In this document: positions 44,078 through 53,228 of the stretch, piece after piece
How the letters are laid out: the number at the start of each line of letters is the position of its first letter
Position numbering within the stretch: position 1 is the stretch's first letter
Origin: Burkholderia oklahomensis C6786
GTDB taxonomy: Bacteria; Pseudomonadota; Gammaproteobacteria; Burkholderiales; Burkholderiaceae
Assembly (NCBI RefSeq): GCF_000959365.1
Contig: NZ_CP009556.1
Span: 2,232,001-2,296,000 of the forward strand
DNA: 64,000 bases
Direction of reading: 5' to 3'
Translations under genes and position numbers: made by a program
The notes under the pieces: model-generated
What the model was told of the DNA's origin: nothing
The model's input: the letters and a program-made list of their open reading frames with translations, nothing else
Databases searched by the model: none

Positions 44078-45619
44078 CTACTTGTTGTTCGCGAGCGCGC
44101 CGGAGCTGTTCGCGCCGCCGAACAATTGCGTCAGATAGTTGGTGTTCTGCTGCATCCGCGCCATCAGTGCGTCGAGCGCGGTGAACTGCGCCTTGAATTG
44201 CGCGGTCAGTTGCGACGTATAAGTCTCGAGCCGCGCCTGCCGCTGCGCGATGCTCTTCATGTCGCGGTCGATCGCATCCGAGCGGATGTCGAACGTGCCG
44301 CCCTTGCGCAGGTGGACGCCGACTTCCTTCGTGATCTGCGCGCCGACGCCGTTCGTCTTGTTGAACAGTGCCTCGACCGCCTGCGGATCGTTCTGCAGCG
44401 CCTCGTTCAGCTTCTTCTTGTCGACGACCAGCGAGCCCTCCGGCAGCTTGTCGCCGGGACGCACGAACGTGATGCCGAGCGCCGCGAGCGACGCGCGCTT
44501 GTTGTCGCCGTGCGGCACGCCGCCGCCGACGATATGCGCGAGCGAGTTGCGAATGCCGTTGAGCATCGAATCGCCGATCATCGGGCCACCTTGCTGCCCC
44601 GGCTTCGCCGTCTTGTCGAACGACGTGAGCTGCGCCATCGTCCCGATCATCGAGTTGTACAGGTCCACGAAGTTCGTCACCGCGCTCGCCTGGCCGTCGA
44701 TGTCGCGGGCGATCGTCAGCGTCTGCGGCGCGCCGATCGCTTCTTCGGTCACGTTGATCGTCACGCCGGCGATCACGCCCGTGACCTTGTTGTCCGCGCT
44801 GCGCGCGGTGATCACGCCGCCCACCGTGACGATCGCATCCTGCGCGAAATCGCTCTGCTTCCACGCATCGCCCGCCGACGCGATCATCGACTTGCCGCCC
44901 TTGTCGTCGGCGGTCGACTTGACCGCGAGGCCCGACAGGCCGGCATCGTCCTTCACGTTCGATACGCTCACGTCGATCACGTTCGCGCTGCCGGACGCGG
45001 TCGAGCGCAGCACGAGATGCGCGCCGTCGGTGCCCGTCACGACCGTCGCGGTCACGCCGGGATTGTTCTTCGCCGAGTTGATCGCGGCCGCGATGCCGGC
45101 CGGCGTGTTGTTCTCGGCGTCGATGTCGACCGACGTCGAGCGGTCGCCGACCTTGAGCGTCAGCGTGCCGGAGCCGAGCTTCTGCTTCGGATCGAAGCCG
45201 GCCGACACGAGCGTCTGCGAGCGCGCGACCTGCTTGACTTCGACCTGATAGGTGCCGGCGACGGTGCCCTTGTCCGTCGTCGCGGCGAGCCCCTTGCCGC
45301 TCGCCTTCGACGTGAATTTCTGCATGAGCGTGCCGTCGGACAGCGACTCGACGCCCGTCTGCAGATTGCTGAGCGCCAGCTTCAACGCGCCGAGCGCCGA
45401 GATCTGCGTGTTGTTCCAGGACATCTGGCCCTTGATCTCCGCGCCCTGGCCTGCCGTCTTCGCATTGACGAGCGCCGCGACGAGCCCGTTCACGTCCATC
45501 GCCGACTTGCCCGTGGAACCGTTGATGAGCGACTGCGCAGCGTCTTGCACTTGCGCCCACGCGTCGCTCTGCGAGTTGGCCGCGAGAAGCGAATTAGCCC
45601 CCGTTTGAGTGATCGCCAT
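44078..45619 (-). CDS. fliD: Flagellar filament cap protein FliD, isolated copy
   Basis: The 513-residue protein begins AAQSLINGSTGKSAMDVNGLVAALVNAK, the FliD N-terminal helix region, has a beta-rich centre (D2/D3 domains) and ends in the FliD C-terminal coiled region (DRDMKSIAQRQARLETYTSQLTAQFKAQFTALDALMARMQ). It would cap a flagellar filament and guide flagellin assembly. No fliC, fliS, fliT or basal body gene is adjacent, so it is an orphan. The start at 45619 has a short GGGG-rich site upstream; the protein carries an extra Ala/Ser-rich head of about 20 residues. Confidence 0.9.
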   Translation of the reverse strand: MAITQTGANSLLAANSQSDAWAQVQDAAQSLINGSTGKSAMDVNGLVAALVNAKTAGQGAEIKGQMSWNNTQISALGALKLALSNLQTGVESLSDGTLMQKFTSKASGKGLAATTDKGTVAGTYQVEVKQVARSQTLVSAGFDPKQKLGSGTLTLKVGDRSTSVDIDAENNTPAGIAAAINSAKNNPGVTATVVTGTDGAHLVLRSTASGSANVIDVSVSNVKDDAGLSGLAVKSTADDKGGKSMIASAGDAWKQSDFAQDAIVTVGGVITARSADNKVTGVIAGVTINVTEEAIGAPQTLTIARDIDGQASAVTNFVDLYNSMIGTMAQLTSFDKTAKPGQQGGPMIGDSMLNGIRNSLAHIVGGGVPHGDNKRASLAALGITFVRPGDKLPEGSLVVDKKKLNEALQNDPQAVEALFNKTNGVGAQITKEVGVHLRKGGTFDIRSDAIDRDMKSIAQRQARLETYTSQLTAQFKAQFTALDALMARMQQNTNYLTQLFGGANSSGALANNK

Positions 45620-45871
45620 CGAATTACCCCCGTTTTGTGTGGTTGGTTTATTTCATGGTCATTCGTAATATGAAAGCATATCGCAATTATTGGAATCGGT
45701 TTGTGAAGATTGTTGTAAGTCTTGATTCAACCCGGACGACCATCGGGACCCGCGGCGCGAAAGCCGGCGCATCCGGCCCCGCCTGCCGCCGCCGACTCGC
45801 ATGTCGGCGGCGGCGCCGGGCACGGCGCATCCGCGATCCCGGATCGATCGGCGCGGCGCGCGGCCCGCCGC

Positions 45872-47116
45872 CTAGGCATCGCGCGCGCTCGCGAGCACCG
45901 CATGCAGCAGCACGTTCGCGCCCGCCTCCGCCCATTCCGGCGTGATCGCTTCCGCCTCGTTGTGGCTCAGGCCATCGACGCACGGCACGAAAATCATCCC
46001 GGTCGGCGCGATCCGCGCGAGATGGCATGCGTCGTGCCCCGCACCCGACACGATGTCCGCATGCGGCAGGCCGAGCGCGGCCGCCGCGTCGCGCACCGCC
46101 GCCACGCACGCGGGCGCGAACGGCACCGGCGCGTAATCGGCGATCTGCTCGATCCGAGCGGACAGCCCGGCCGATTCGGCGATTCGCGCGAGCTCCGCGC
46201 GCAGCGCCGCGTCCATGTCGGCGAGCGTCGCGGCATCCGGATGCCGGCACTCGATCGTGAAAAAGCATGCGCCCGGCACCGTGTTGCGCGAGTTCGGACG
46301 CGCGTCGATCATCCCGACCGTCGCGCGGCCGTGCGGCGCATGGCGGCGGCCGAGCGCGTCGACGAAGCCGATCATCCGCGCGGCGCCGACGAGCGCGTCG
46401 CGCCGCAGCTCCATCGGCGTCGTGCCCGCATGCGCGTCGACGCCCGTGAGCGTCGCCTCGTACCAGCGCTGTCCCTGCCCCGCCGTCACGACGCCGATCG
46501 CATGGCCGCCGCGCTCGAGCATCGCGCCCTGCTCGATGTGCAGCTCGTACGCCGCATGCACCGGCACGCCGCCGACGGGCGCGTCGCCCGCGTAGCCGAT
46601 TCGCGCGAGCGCATCGCCGAGCGTCACGCCGGCCGCGTCCGCGCGCGACAGCCCGTAGCCGAGCGGATAGACGCCCGCGAACACGCCGGACGCGATCATC
46701 GGCGGCGCGAAGCGCGAGCCTTCCTCGTTGGTCCAGACGACGACGTCGATCGGCCGTCCCGTCTCGACGCCCGCGTCGTTCAGCGCGCGCACGACTTCGA
46801 GCCCGCCGAGCACGCCGTAGATGCCGTCGTAGCGTCCGCCCGTCGGCTGCGTATCCGCATGCGAGCCCGTCAGCACGGGCGCCGCTTGCGGATCGCGGCC
46901 GGCGCGGCGCGCGAAGATGTTGCCGATCCGGTCGACGCGAACCGTGCAGCCCGCCGCCTGCGCCCATTCGACGAACAGGTCGCGCGCGCGCCGGTCTTCG
47001 TCCGTCAGCGCGAGGCGGCATACGCCGCCTTTCGGCGTCGCGCCGACGCGCGCCATCCGCCCGAGCGACGCCCACAGGCGCGCGCCGTCGACGCGCAGCG
47101 CCTGATCACGCCGCAT
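45872..47116 (-). CDS. M20-family amidohydrolase, N-carbamoyl-amino acid hydrolase type
   Basis: The 414-residue metalloenzyme shows GSHADTQPTGGRYDGIYGVLG near 81-101 (metal ligands His and Asp), TNEEGSRFAP near 130 (Glu pair), and AYELHIEQGAMLE near 190. These are the hallmarks of the carbamoylase/allantoate amidohydrolase/beta-ureidopropionase group. It overlaps the ATC-hydrolase family gene by 11 bp. In Pseudomonas the ATC route to cysteine uses an ATC hydrolase and then an N-carbamoyl-L-cysteine amidohydrolase of this family, so that role is proposed. Confidence 0.9.
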   Translation of the reverse strand: MRRDQALRVDGARLWASLGRMARVGATPKGGVCRLALTDEDRRARDLFVEWAQAAGCTVRVDRIGNIFARRAGRDPQAAPVLTGSHADTQPTGGRYDGIYGVLGGLEVVRALNDAGVETGRPIDVVVWTNEEGSRFAPPMIASGVFAGVYPLGYGLSRADAAGVTLGDALARIGYAGDAPVGGVPVHAAYELHIEQGAMLERGGHAIGVVTAGQGQRWYEATLTGVDAHAGTTPMELRRDALVGAARMIGFVDALGRRHAPHGRATVGMIDARPNSRNTVPGACFFTIECRHPDAATLADMDAALRAELARIAESAGLSARIEQIADYAPVPFAPACVAAVRDAAAALGLPHADIVSGAGHDACHLARIAPTGMIFVPCVDGLSHNEAEAITPEWAEAGANVLLHAVLASARDA

Positions 47117-47975
47117 CGCTCGCCTCCGGTTTCGGGCGCGAATCGGCGGGCTGCGGCGCATCGAATGCGCTGTCGTGCACATGCGCCTGCCGCGGCGCGG
47201 CGCGCACCTCGCCATCCGCTTGCGGTTTCCCCGCTTCGTCCGGCGCGCCGCAATGCGAACGCGCCTCGCGCGACGCGCTCCGGGCGTCTTCACATGCTGG
47301 CGCCCCTTGCGGCGCACTCGTTTCTCCGCCGCGCGCACGCGCCTCCGGCAGCGCGGCGGACGCGTCGCCGTGCAAGCCGGGCTCTCGCGGCCCGACCGGC
47401 ATCGCGCGCTGCGCGCCGGCGGTCTGCCGCGCGCCGCCCGCCTCTTCGCGCGCTCCGTCTTCCGGCGGCTCCGCCAGCCGATAGCGGAAATCGCAGTGCG
47501 TGCCGCCCTGCATCAACGTGCGCGTGCGCGTCAGCGCGATGCGCGGGTCATAGCCCTCGATGAACACGCTGTCGCGCGCGCAGCTCAGCAGATGTCCTAT
47601 CTCGCCCAGGCCCATCTCGCGATACATCTGCGCATACGCGCAGCGGCGCACGTCGTAATCGTAGTGCGCGTCGTCCGCGCGACGCACGTCGACGTCGAGC
47701 GCATCGTCCTTCTCCCACAGCACCTGCAGCGCGACGAACGACGCGATGCTCGTGCCGCCCGGCTCCTTCGCCGCGAACGCGCGCCCCGCGTCGCGCGCGG
47801 CGCCGCGCACCGCCTCCGCGATCACCGCCTGCGCGCGCTCGATGCCGAACTCGCGCTTCATGATCTCGTAGATCGGCTTGATGATCTCCGCCTCGATGCG
47901 CCGCCGCGCGAGGATGCCGAGCGGCTCGCCCTCCGCCGCGCCGCCTTCGGCCGGATGAATGGGAATGATCGTCAT
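47106..47975 (-). CDS. L-2-amino-thiazoline-4-carboxylate hydrolase-family protein with a long disordered tail
   Basis: Residues 1-175 form the conserved domain, with RRRIEAEIIKPIYEIMKREFG near 25-45, a Cys in VRRCAYAQMYREMGLGEIGH near 110-130 and the C-terminal TLMQGGTHCDFRYRL. Residues 176-289 are low complexity (Ala, Gly, Glu, Pro) and look like an unstructured extension; family members usually end near the Cys-containing block. The gene sits between the binding-protein gene (22 bp) and the amidohydrolase (11 bp overlap). ATC hydrolysis gives N-carbamoyl-cysteine. The family is also used as a label for other hydrolases, so the substrate is not certain. Confidence 0.83.
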   Translation of the reverse strand: MTIIPIHPAEGGAAEGEPLGILARRRIEAEIIKPIYEIMKREFGIERAQAVIAEAVRGAARDAGRAFAAKEPGGTSIASFVALQVLWEKDDALDVDVRRADDAHYDYDVRRCAYAQMYREMGLGEIGHLLSCARDSVFIEGYDPRIALTRTRTLMQGGTHCDFRYRLAEPPEDGAREEAGGARQTAGAQRAMPVGPREPGLHGDASAALPEARARGGETSAPQGAPACEDARSASREARSHCGAPDEAGKPQADGEVRAAPRQAHVHDSAFDAPQPADSRPKPEASDAA

Positions 47976-47997
47976 CAGCGTATCTCCTGGTTTGTCG

Positions 47998-49293
47998 TCA
48001 TTTCGATGCGGTCGATGCGGTCGATGTGATCAATCCGGTCGATGCGTTCGACGTATGCGACTCGACCCGGGTGCCGGCCGCGGCGCCGCCGCCGAGCACG
48101 TCGACAGCGGTCCATTTGCCGCCGCCCGCGCGGTAGATCGTGAACGCCGGGTCTTGCAGATTGCCTTCGGCGTCGAACGCGATCGCGCCCGTCACGCCTT
48201 GCCGCTTCAGCGTATGCAGCACCGCCGGCAGACGCGCCGGGTCCGTCGAATTCGCGCGCTCGGCGGCGGCGATCAATGTCGCCGTGGCGTCGTATGCGAA
48301 CGGCGCGTGCAGCTCGATCGGCGCGCGATAGCGCGCACGATAGCGGGCGTCGAACGCCGCGCCTCCCGGCATCCCCGCAAGCGGCAGTCCCGGCTCGAGC
48401 GCGGTCACGCCGTCGCCGTCCGGCCCCGCGAGCGACAGGAACGTCTGCGTGACGAAGCCGCCCGCACCGACGAGCGTCGCGCTCAGCTTCAATTGGCGCA
48501 TCCGTCGCGCGAGCGGCGCCGCCTGCGCGTCCAGGCCGCCGAAGAACACGACGTCCGCGCGCCTCGCCTTGACGGCCGTCAGCACGGCGCTGAAGTCGGT
48601 CGCCTTGTCGTTCACGTACTGACGATCGACGATCGCGCCGCCGTTCGCCTCGACGCCTTTCACGAATTGATCGGCGAGACCCGCGCCGAACGCGGTGCGG
48701 TCGTCGATCACCGCGATCCGCTTCGCGTGCAGCGTCTTCACGACGTACGCGCCCGCGTACGCACCGCCCGCATCGTCGTGGCCCACGATCCGGAATGCGG
48801 TTGCGTAGCCCTGCCGCGTGTACTGGCGTCCGGTCGACGCCGGCGCGATCTGCGCGATGCCGGCGTCGCGATAGATCCGCGACGCGGGCACGCTGCAGCC
48901 GGTATTCCAATGACCGACGACGCCGATCACGCGCCGCTCGACGAGCTGCTGCGCGACCGTCACGGCGGTGCGGGGATCGGACTGGTCGTCGACGGCGACG
49001 AGCTTGTAGACGACCGGCTTGCCGCCCAGCGCCGGATGACGGCTGTTCGCGTCGTCGAGCGCGAGCTGCGCGCCGTTCTGCAGATCCTTGCCGATCCGCG
49101 CGGATGGGCCGGTCAGCGGCGCGGCGAGGCCGATCAGCACGGTTCGAGGCGCGGACTGCGCGGACTGCTCGAATTGAGCGGACTGAGCGAATGCGGCGGT
49201 TCGAGCGGGCGTCTGCGCTTGTGCAGCGGGCGCGGCGAACACGGCGGCGACCGACAGTGCGGCGCCGAGCGACAGCGTGGCAGGGAATTTCAT
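47998..49293 (-). CDS. Periplasmic branched-chain-type substrate-binding protein
   Basis: The 431-residue precursor has a signal peptide of about 26 residues ending AQA, and a LivJ-type core: VLIGLAAPLTGPSARIGKDLQNGAQLALDDAN, VIGVVGHWNTGCSVPAS and the late AFAYDATATLIAAAE. The mature N-terminus has a Gln/Ser-rich stretch, and the C-terminus has an unusual Ser/Thr tail from short repeats (STASTASK). No permease or ATPase genes are adjacent, so it must use a transporter encoded elsewhere. It is the first gene of this operon and divergent from a LysR regulator. Confidence 0.9.
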   Translation of the reverse strand: MKFPATLSLGAALSVAAVFAAPAAQAQTPARTAAFAQSAQFEQSAQSAPRTVLIGLAAPLTGPSARIGKDLQNGAQLALDDANSRHPALGGKPVVYKLVAVDDQSDPRTAVTVAQQLVERRVIGVVGHWNTGCSVPASRIYRDAGIAQIAPASTGRQYTRQGYATAFRIVGHDDAGGAYAGAYVVKTLHAKRIAVIDDRTAFGAGLADQFVKGVEANGGAIVDRQYVNDKATDFSAVLTAVKARRADVVFFGGLDAQAAPLARRMRQLKLSATLVGAGGFVTQTFLSLAGPDGDGVTALEPGLPLAGMPGGAAFDARYRARYRAPIELHAPFAYDATATLIAAAERANSTDPARLPAVLHTLKRQGVTGAIAFDAEGNLQDPAFTIYRAGGGKWTAVDVLGGGAAAGTRVESHTSNASTGLITSTASTASK

Positions 49294-49363
49294 CTGAGAG
49301 CGGAACCTGGGGATCGAGGGAGAATGAAAGCGCGCGCCAAACATGAAAAATATTAAATATATG

Positions 49364-49440
49364 TATTCAATGGCCGCAAATATTCAATTGTTCGATGCTT
49401 ATGCCGGTACCACATCTAGGTCCTAGCGCATTGTATTCAA
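49364..49440. promoter_or_regulatory. Three TATTCAA repeats between the binding-protein gene and its LysR
   Basis: Direct copies of TATTCAA lie at 49364, 49381 and 49434. The first two are 17 bp apart, less than two helical turns. They sit in the divergent promoter region and may be contacts for the LysR-type regulator at 49492. Only the repeats are seen; binding is inferred. Confidence 0.4.
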
Positions 49441-49491
49441 GTCAATTTTTTTCGTTTCCGCAACGAAGGACGTTTCGATAAAATTCGATTC

Positions 49492-50400
49492 ATGAAAAAT
49501 ATCGAACGATTGATCAACGATCCGCCATTGCGCGCGGTGCGCGCGTTCGAAGCGTTCGCCCGCGTCGGCTCGGTCACGGCGGCCGCTGTCGAGCTCGACA
49601 TCACGCCGTCCGCGGTCAGCCATCAGCTGCAGTTGCTGGAGACCTTCGTGCAGACGCCGCTCACGATCCGCGAAGGCCGCACGCTCGCGCTCACCGACGA
49701 AGGGCGCGACTACTACCGGTCGATCAGCGCGGCGTTCTCGGTGCTGCGCAGCGCGACGGGGTTCGTTCGCGACCGCTCGTCGCTGCGGCAGATCACGATC
49801 AGCCTGATTCCGCTGTTCGGCATCGGCTGCTTCATCCCGCGCCTGCACGCGTTCCTCGCGGACAACCAGGACGTCGACGTGACGGTGCTGTACGCGCATC
49901 ACCGCAACTACCTGAGCGACGCATCGGATCTGTCGATTCGCTTCGGCGTCGGCGATTGGCGCGGCTATCGCTGCGAGCGGCTGCTGTCGGGCGCGGTCGT
50001 CCCCGTGTGCAGCCCGGCGTTCGCGCGCCGCCACGGGCCGTTCAGGCGGCCCGCCGATCTCGCGGCCGCGCCGCTCGTGCACGACGAGAATCGCAATACC
50101 TGGGTCAACTGGTTTCAGGACGCGGGCGTGAAGCACGTCACGCACGCGGTCGGGCCGCTCTTCGAGGACGGTCAACTGACGCTCGCCGCGACGCGCGCGG
50201 GACTCGGCGCGGCGCTGCTGCGCGCGCCGCTGATCGAGCGGGAGCTGATGAACGGCGAGCTCGTCAAGCTGTTCGATCACGCGCTCGACGACGGGCGCGA
50301 CTACTACCTGTGCAGCCGCGCGGACGCCGACTTGCCGGACGGCGCGCAGCGGCTCGCCGACTGGCTGAGGAAAACGATGGGCGCGCGCAAGGCGATGTGA
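49492..50400 (+). CDS. LysR-family regulator (GcvA-like)
   Basis: The 302-residue protein has a DNA-binding domain at about 10-65 (LRAVRAFEAFARVGSVTAAAVELDITPSAVSHQ) and an effector domain from about 90. The PPLRAVRAFEAFAR opening and the DLSIRFGVGDWRGYRCERLL segment are typical of the GcvA subgroup. It is divergent from the binding-protein operon and is its probable regulator. There is no clear RBS change or truncation. Confidence 0.93.
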   Translation: MKNIERLINDPPLRAVRAFEAFARVGSVTAAAVELDITPSAVSHQLQLLETFVQTPLTIREGRTLALTDEGRDYYRSISAAFSVLRSATGFVRDRSSLRQITISLIPLFGIGCFIPRLHAFLADNQDVDVTVLYAHHRNYLSDASDLSIRFGVGDWRGYRCERLLSGAVVPVCSPAFARRHGPFRRPADLAAAPLVHDENRNTWVNWFQDAGVKHVTHAVGPLFEDGQLTLAATRAGLGAALLRAPLIERELMNGELVKLFDHALDDGRDYYLCSRADADLPDGAQRLADWLRKTMGARKAM

Positions 50401-50717
50401 GCGGTGAAAATGAAGCGAGCGACGTGGGCGACGGCGGCATCGGCGAAGGCAGTGGATCGCAAAGCCGCTCGATGTCGTCGAGACTCCGTTGACCGGCCCG
50501 GCCGCCGATCGGACTCACCGAACCTGTCGGTCCCAAGGCGGCCACGGGGCGTCACTTCATTTCCGCCGATTACCGCTCGTGCGATCCGTCATTGGCCGCA
50601 GCAACTCATTACGCGTGAAATCGTGCACGTTCGTATGATGGCCTCCTGCGGTCGCGCGGCGCGTCGCTTCGCGACCGCTCCGCCACACCCTCATTCGCCC
50701 GAGAAAAGGACTGAAAC
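50401..50717. other. Short gap with promoter signals only
   Basis: These 317 bases hold no supported gene. The region immediately before 50718 has an AAAGGA site used by the small His-rich gene. Confidence 0.4.
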
Positions 50718-50855
50718 ATGAAGAGCCTGCTGATGTCGGCGTTCGCCGCCGCCGTTGCCTTCGCGGCGCTCGCGCCGTCGGCCGAAGCGCATCCGCATCG
50801 CGTGTGCCACTTCGATCATCATCACCACCACCGCGCGTGCCATCGGGTCCGCTGA
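50718..50855 (+). CDS. Secreted histidine-rich microprotein
   Basis: This 45-residue frame is too short for normal gene calling but well supported: an AAAGGA site precedes the ATG, residues 1-24 form a signal peptide (MKSLLMSAFAAAVAFAALAP, cleaved after AEA), and the 21-residue mature part has nine His, five of them consecutive (HHHHH), plus two Cys. It resembles the small Burkholderia proteins named for an HHHH motif. It could bind zinc, copper or nickel in the periplasm. It is transcribed alone, about 105 bp before a convergent helicase gene. Confidence 0.75.
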   Translation: MKSLLMSAFAAAVAFAALAPSAEAHPHRVCHFDHHHHHRACHRVR

Positions 50856-50960
50856 TCGCTTCGGCCAGCTCGGCCGGCGCCTGATGTCGCCGGCCGGCAC
50901 CACATCGGACGAGCGCCTGAGCCTTCCGGCCGCGCGCCGTGCTCGCAGCTCCGCAATCCG

Positions 50961-53228
50961 TCAGCTCAGCCGCCACCACCGCGGCAACAGCCGCCGCACC
51001 TCGCCGCGCCGGAACCGGTCGTCGATCAGATGCACGACGCCTTCGTCGTGCTCGGTGCGGATCACCCGTCCCGCCGCCTGCACGACCTTGCGCAATCCCG
51101 GAAACAGATAAATATAGTCGTAGCCGCGGCCGAAGCGCGCGTCCATCGCGCGACGCATCTCCTCGTTGACGTCGTTGACCTGCGGCAGCCCGAGCGTCGC
51201 GACGAACGCGCCGATCAGCCGGTCGCCCGCGAGGTCGACGCCCTCCGAGAACGCGCCGCCCAGCACCGCGAAGCCGATGCCCCGCCCGTTCGGCTCGAAG
51301 CGCGCGAGAAACGCGTCGCGCGCGGCCTCGTCCATGCCGGGCGCCTGCTCCCAGACGGGCAGCTCGGGATGGCGCTCGCGCAGCCGCGCGACGACTTGCT
51401 GCAAGTACTCGAAGCTGCTCAGGAAACCCAGGTAGTTGCCCGGCCGCGCCGCGTACTGCGCGGCGATCAGCTCGACGATCGGCTCGAGCGAGCGCTCGCG
51501 GTCGCGCCAGCGCGTCGACACGTGCGCGGCGACCTTCACCGTCAGTTGCTCCGCACGGAACGGCCCTTCGACGTCGAGCGAGCCGGTGTCGTCCGGCAGG
51601 CCGAGCGTGTCGCGGTAGAAATCGAACGGGCTCAGCGTGCCCGAGAACATCACGGTCGCGCGCGCGGCGTCGTGGCGCGGCGCGAGGAAGTCGGCCGGAA
51701 TCACGTTGCGCACGCACAGGATCGACGCCTTCTTGCCGCGGCGAGGTGCAATCGTGCGCACGAGCGTCGCATCGAAGATCGAATGCGTGTCGAACTGCTC
51801 GGCGAGCGCGACGAAGCGGATCGCATCGAAGCAGAAGCGCAGCACGGCGTCTTCGAGCACGAGCGGCGCTTCCGCCGCGAGCTCCGAAAACCGGCCGATC
51901 AGGTTCTGCGCGGCCGACAGCACGCGCGGCGGCACGTCCGCATGCACCACGTACGCGGCCTCCTGCTCGCGATCGAGCGCATTCCATTCGCGGTTCAATT
52001 GCTCGAGCGCCTTCGCGAGCGGCGCGGGCGCGAGCTTGCGGATCCCGGCGAGCTCGCGCTGATCGAGCGCCGCGCTGTACATCCCGCGGGCGCGGTCGAG
52101 CAGATTGTGCGCCTCGTCGACGAGCACGCCGACGCGCCACTGGTTCTGCTGCGCGAGGCCGTGCAGCAGCGCGCTGCCGTCGTAGTAATAGTTGTAGTCG
52201 CCGACGACGACGTCGCACCAGCGTGCGAGCTCCTGCGCGAGATAGTACGGGCACACGTCGTGCGCGAGCGCCGCGGCGCGCACCGTCGCGCGATCGAGCC
52301 GGCCGTGTTCGAGCGCGGCGGCGCGCGCGGCGGCGAGCCGGTCGTAGAAGCCGCGCGCGAGCGGACACGATTCGCCGTGACATGCGGCGTCCGGATGCTC
52401 GCACGCCTTGTCGCGCGCGACGAGTTCGAGCACGCGCAACGGCAGCGCGCCGCCCGCCGCCGCGCGCAGCGCATCCGCCGCGTCGAGCGCGAGCGCGCGG
52501 CCGGGCGTCTTCGCGGTCAGGAAGAACAGCCGGTCGAGATGATCCTCCGCGCACGCCTTCAGCAGCGGAAACAGCGTGCCGAGCGTCTTGCCGATGCCGG
52601 TCGGCGCCTGCGCGAGCAGCGCGCGGCCGTCGCGCGCGGCGCGATACGTGGCGACGGCGAGCTCGCGCTGCCCGCTCCGAAACCGCGCGTGCGGAAACGC
52701 GAGCGCGCGCAGCGCCGCATTGCGCGCGGCGCGATGCGCGTCCTCGCGCGCCGCCCAGTCGACGAAGCGCTCGCACTGCCCGACGAAGCATGCCTCGAGC
52801 GCCGCGGCCGTGTGCGTTTCGGTCAGCACCGTCTCGCGCAGCGTTCCCACGTCGAAATAGACGAGCGCGACCGTCAGTTCCGCGAGCCCGCGCGATTCGC
52901 ACAGCAGATGCCCGTACACGCGCGCCTGCGCCCAATGCAGCGCGCGCTGGTTCGCCGGCATCTTGCCGAGATCGCCGCGATGCGTCTTGACCTCTTCGAG
53001 ACGGTTCAGCACCGGATCGTAGCCGTCCGCGCGGCCGCGCACCGTCAGACCGCGATGCTCGCCCGCGAGCGCGATCTCCTTCTCGTAGCCGGCGCCGCGC
53101 CGCGACGCGACCGTCGCATGCCCGGCAATCCCTTCGAGCGCGCTCGGCGCGGGTGTGAAGCGCAGATCGAGATCGCCTTCGCGCGCGGTGAACTCGCACA
53201 TCGCGCGCACCGCGACGGCATAGCTCAC
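50961..53228 (-). CDS. Nuclease-helicase: PD-(D/E)xK-like N-terminus with XPD/DinG-type helicase
   Basis: The 755-residue protein starts at GTG 53228, which overlaps the FAN1-type gene stop by 4 bp (GTGA). Residues 60-110 have a PD-(D/E)xK nuclease pattern: D68 in GRADGYD, E79-V-K81, then Q101-x3-Y105 as in Cas4/AddB nucleases. The helicase has Walker A QAPTGIGKT near 218, the iron-sulfur Cys set in CEHPDAACHGESCP and HDVCPYY (about 270-350), DEAH in VLVDEAHNLL and C-terminal QAAGRVIRTEHDEG. It should unwind and cut branched DNA. An upstream in-frame start would run into the partner gene and was rejected. Confidence 0.9.
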   Translation of the reverse strand: MSYAVAVRAMCEFTAREGDLDLRFTPAPSALEGIAGHATVASRRGAGYEKEIALAGEHRGLTVRGRADGYDPVLNRLEEVKTHRGDLGKMPANQRALHWAQARVYGHLLCESRGLAELTVALVYFDVGTLRETVLTETHTAAALEACFVGQCERFVDWAAREDAHRAARNAALRALAFPHARFRSGQRELAVATYRAARDGRALLAQAPTGIGKTLGTLFPLLKACAEDHLDRLFFLTAKTPGRALALDAADALRAAAGGALPLRVLELVARDKACEHPDAACHGESCPLARGFYDRLAAARAAALEHGRLDRATVRAAALAHDVCPYYLAQELARWCDVVVGDYNYYYDGSALLHGLAQQNQWRVGVLVDEAHNLLDRARGMYSAALDQRELAGIRKLAPAPLAKALEQLNREWNALDREQEAAYVVHADVPPRVLSAAQNLIGRFSELAAEAPLVLEDAVLRFCFDAIRFVALAEQFDTHSIFDATLVRTIAPRRGKKASILCVRNVIPADFLAPRHDAARATVMFSGTLSPFDFYRDTLGLPDDTGSLDVEGPFRAEQLTVKVAAHVSTRWRDRERSLEPIVELIAAQYAARPGNYLGFLSSFEYLQQVVARLRERHPELPVWEQAPGMDEAARDAFLARFEPNGRGIGFAVLGGAFSEGVDLAGDRLIGAFVATLGLPQVNDVNEEMRRAMDARFGRGYDYIYLFPGLRKVVQAAGRVIRTEHDEGVVHLIDDRFRRGEVRRLLPRWWRLS

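Noticed and set aside
45620..45760. A sigma-28 flagellar promoter for fliD
   Set aside because: ACCGATTC near the expected position resembles the -10 element, but no -35 match lies at the right spacing.
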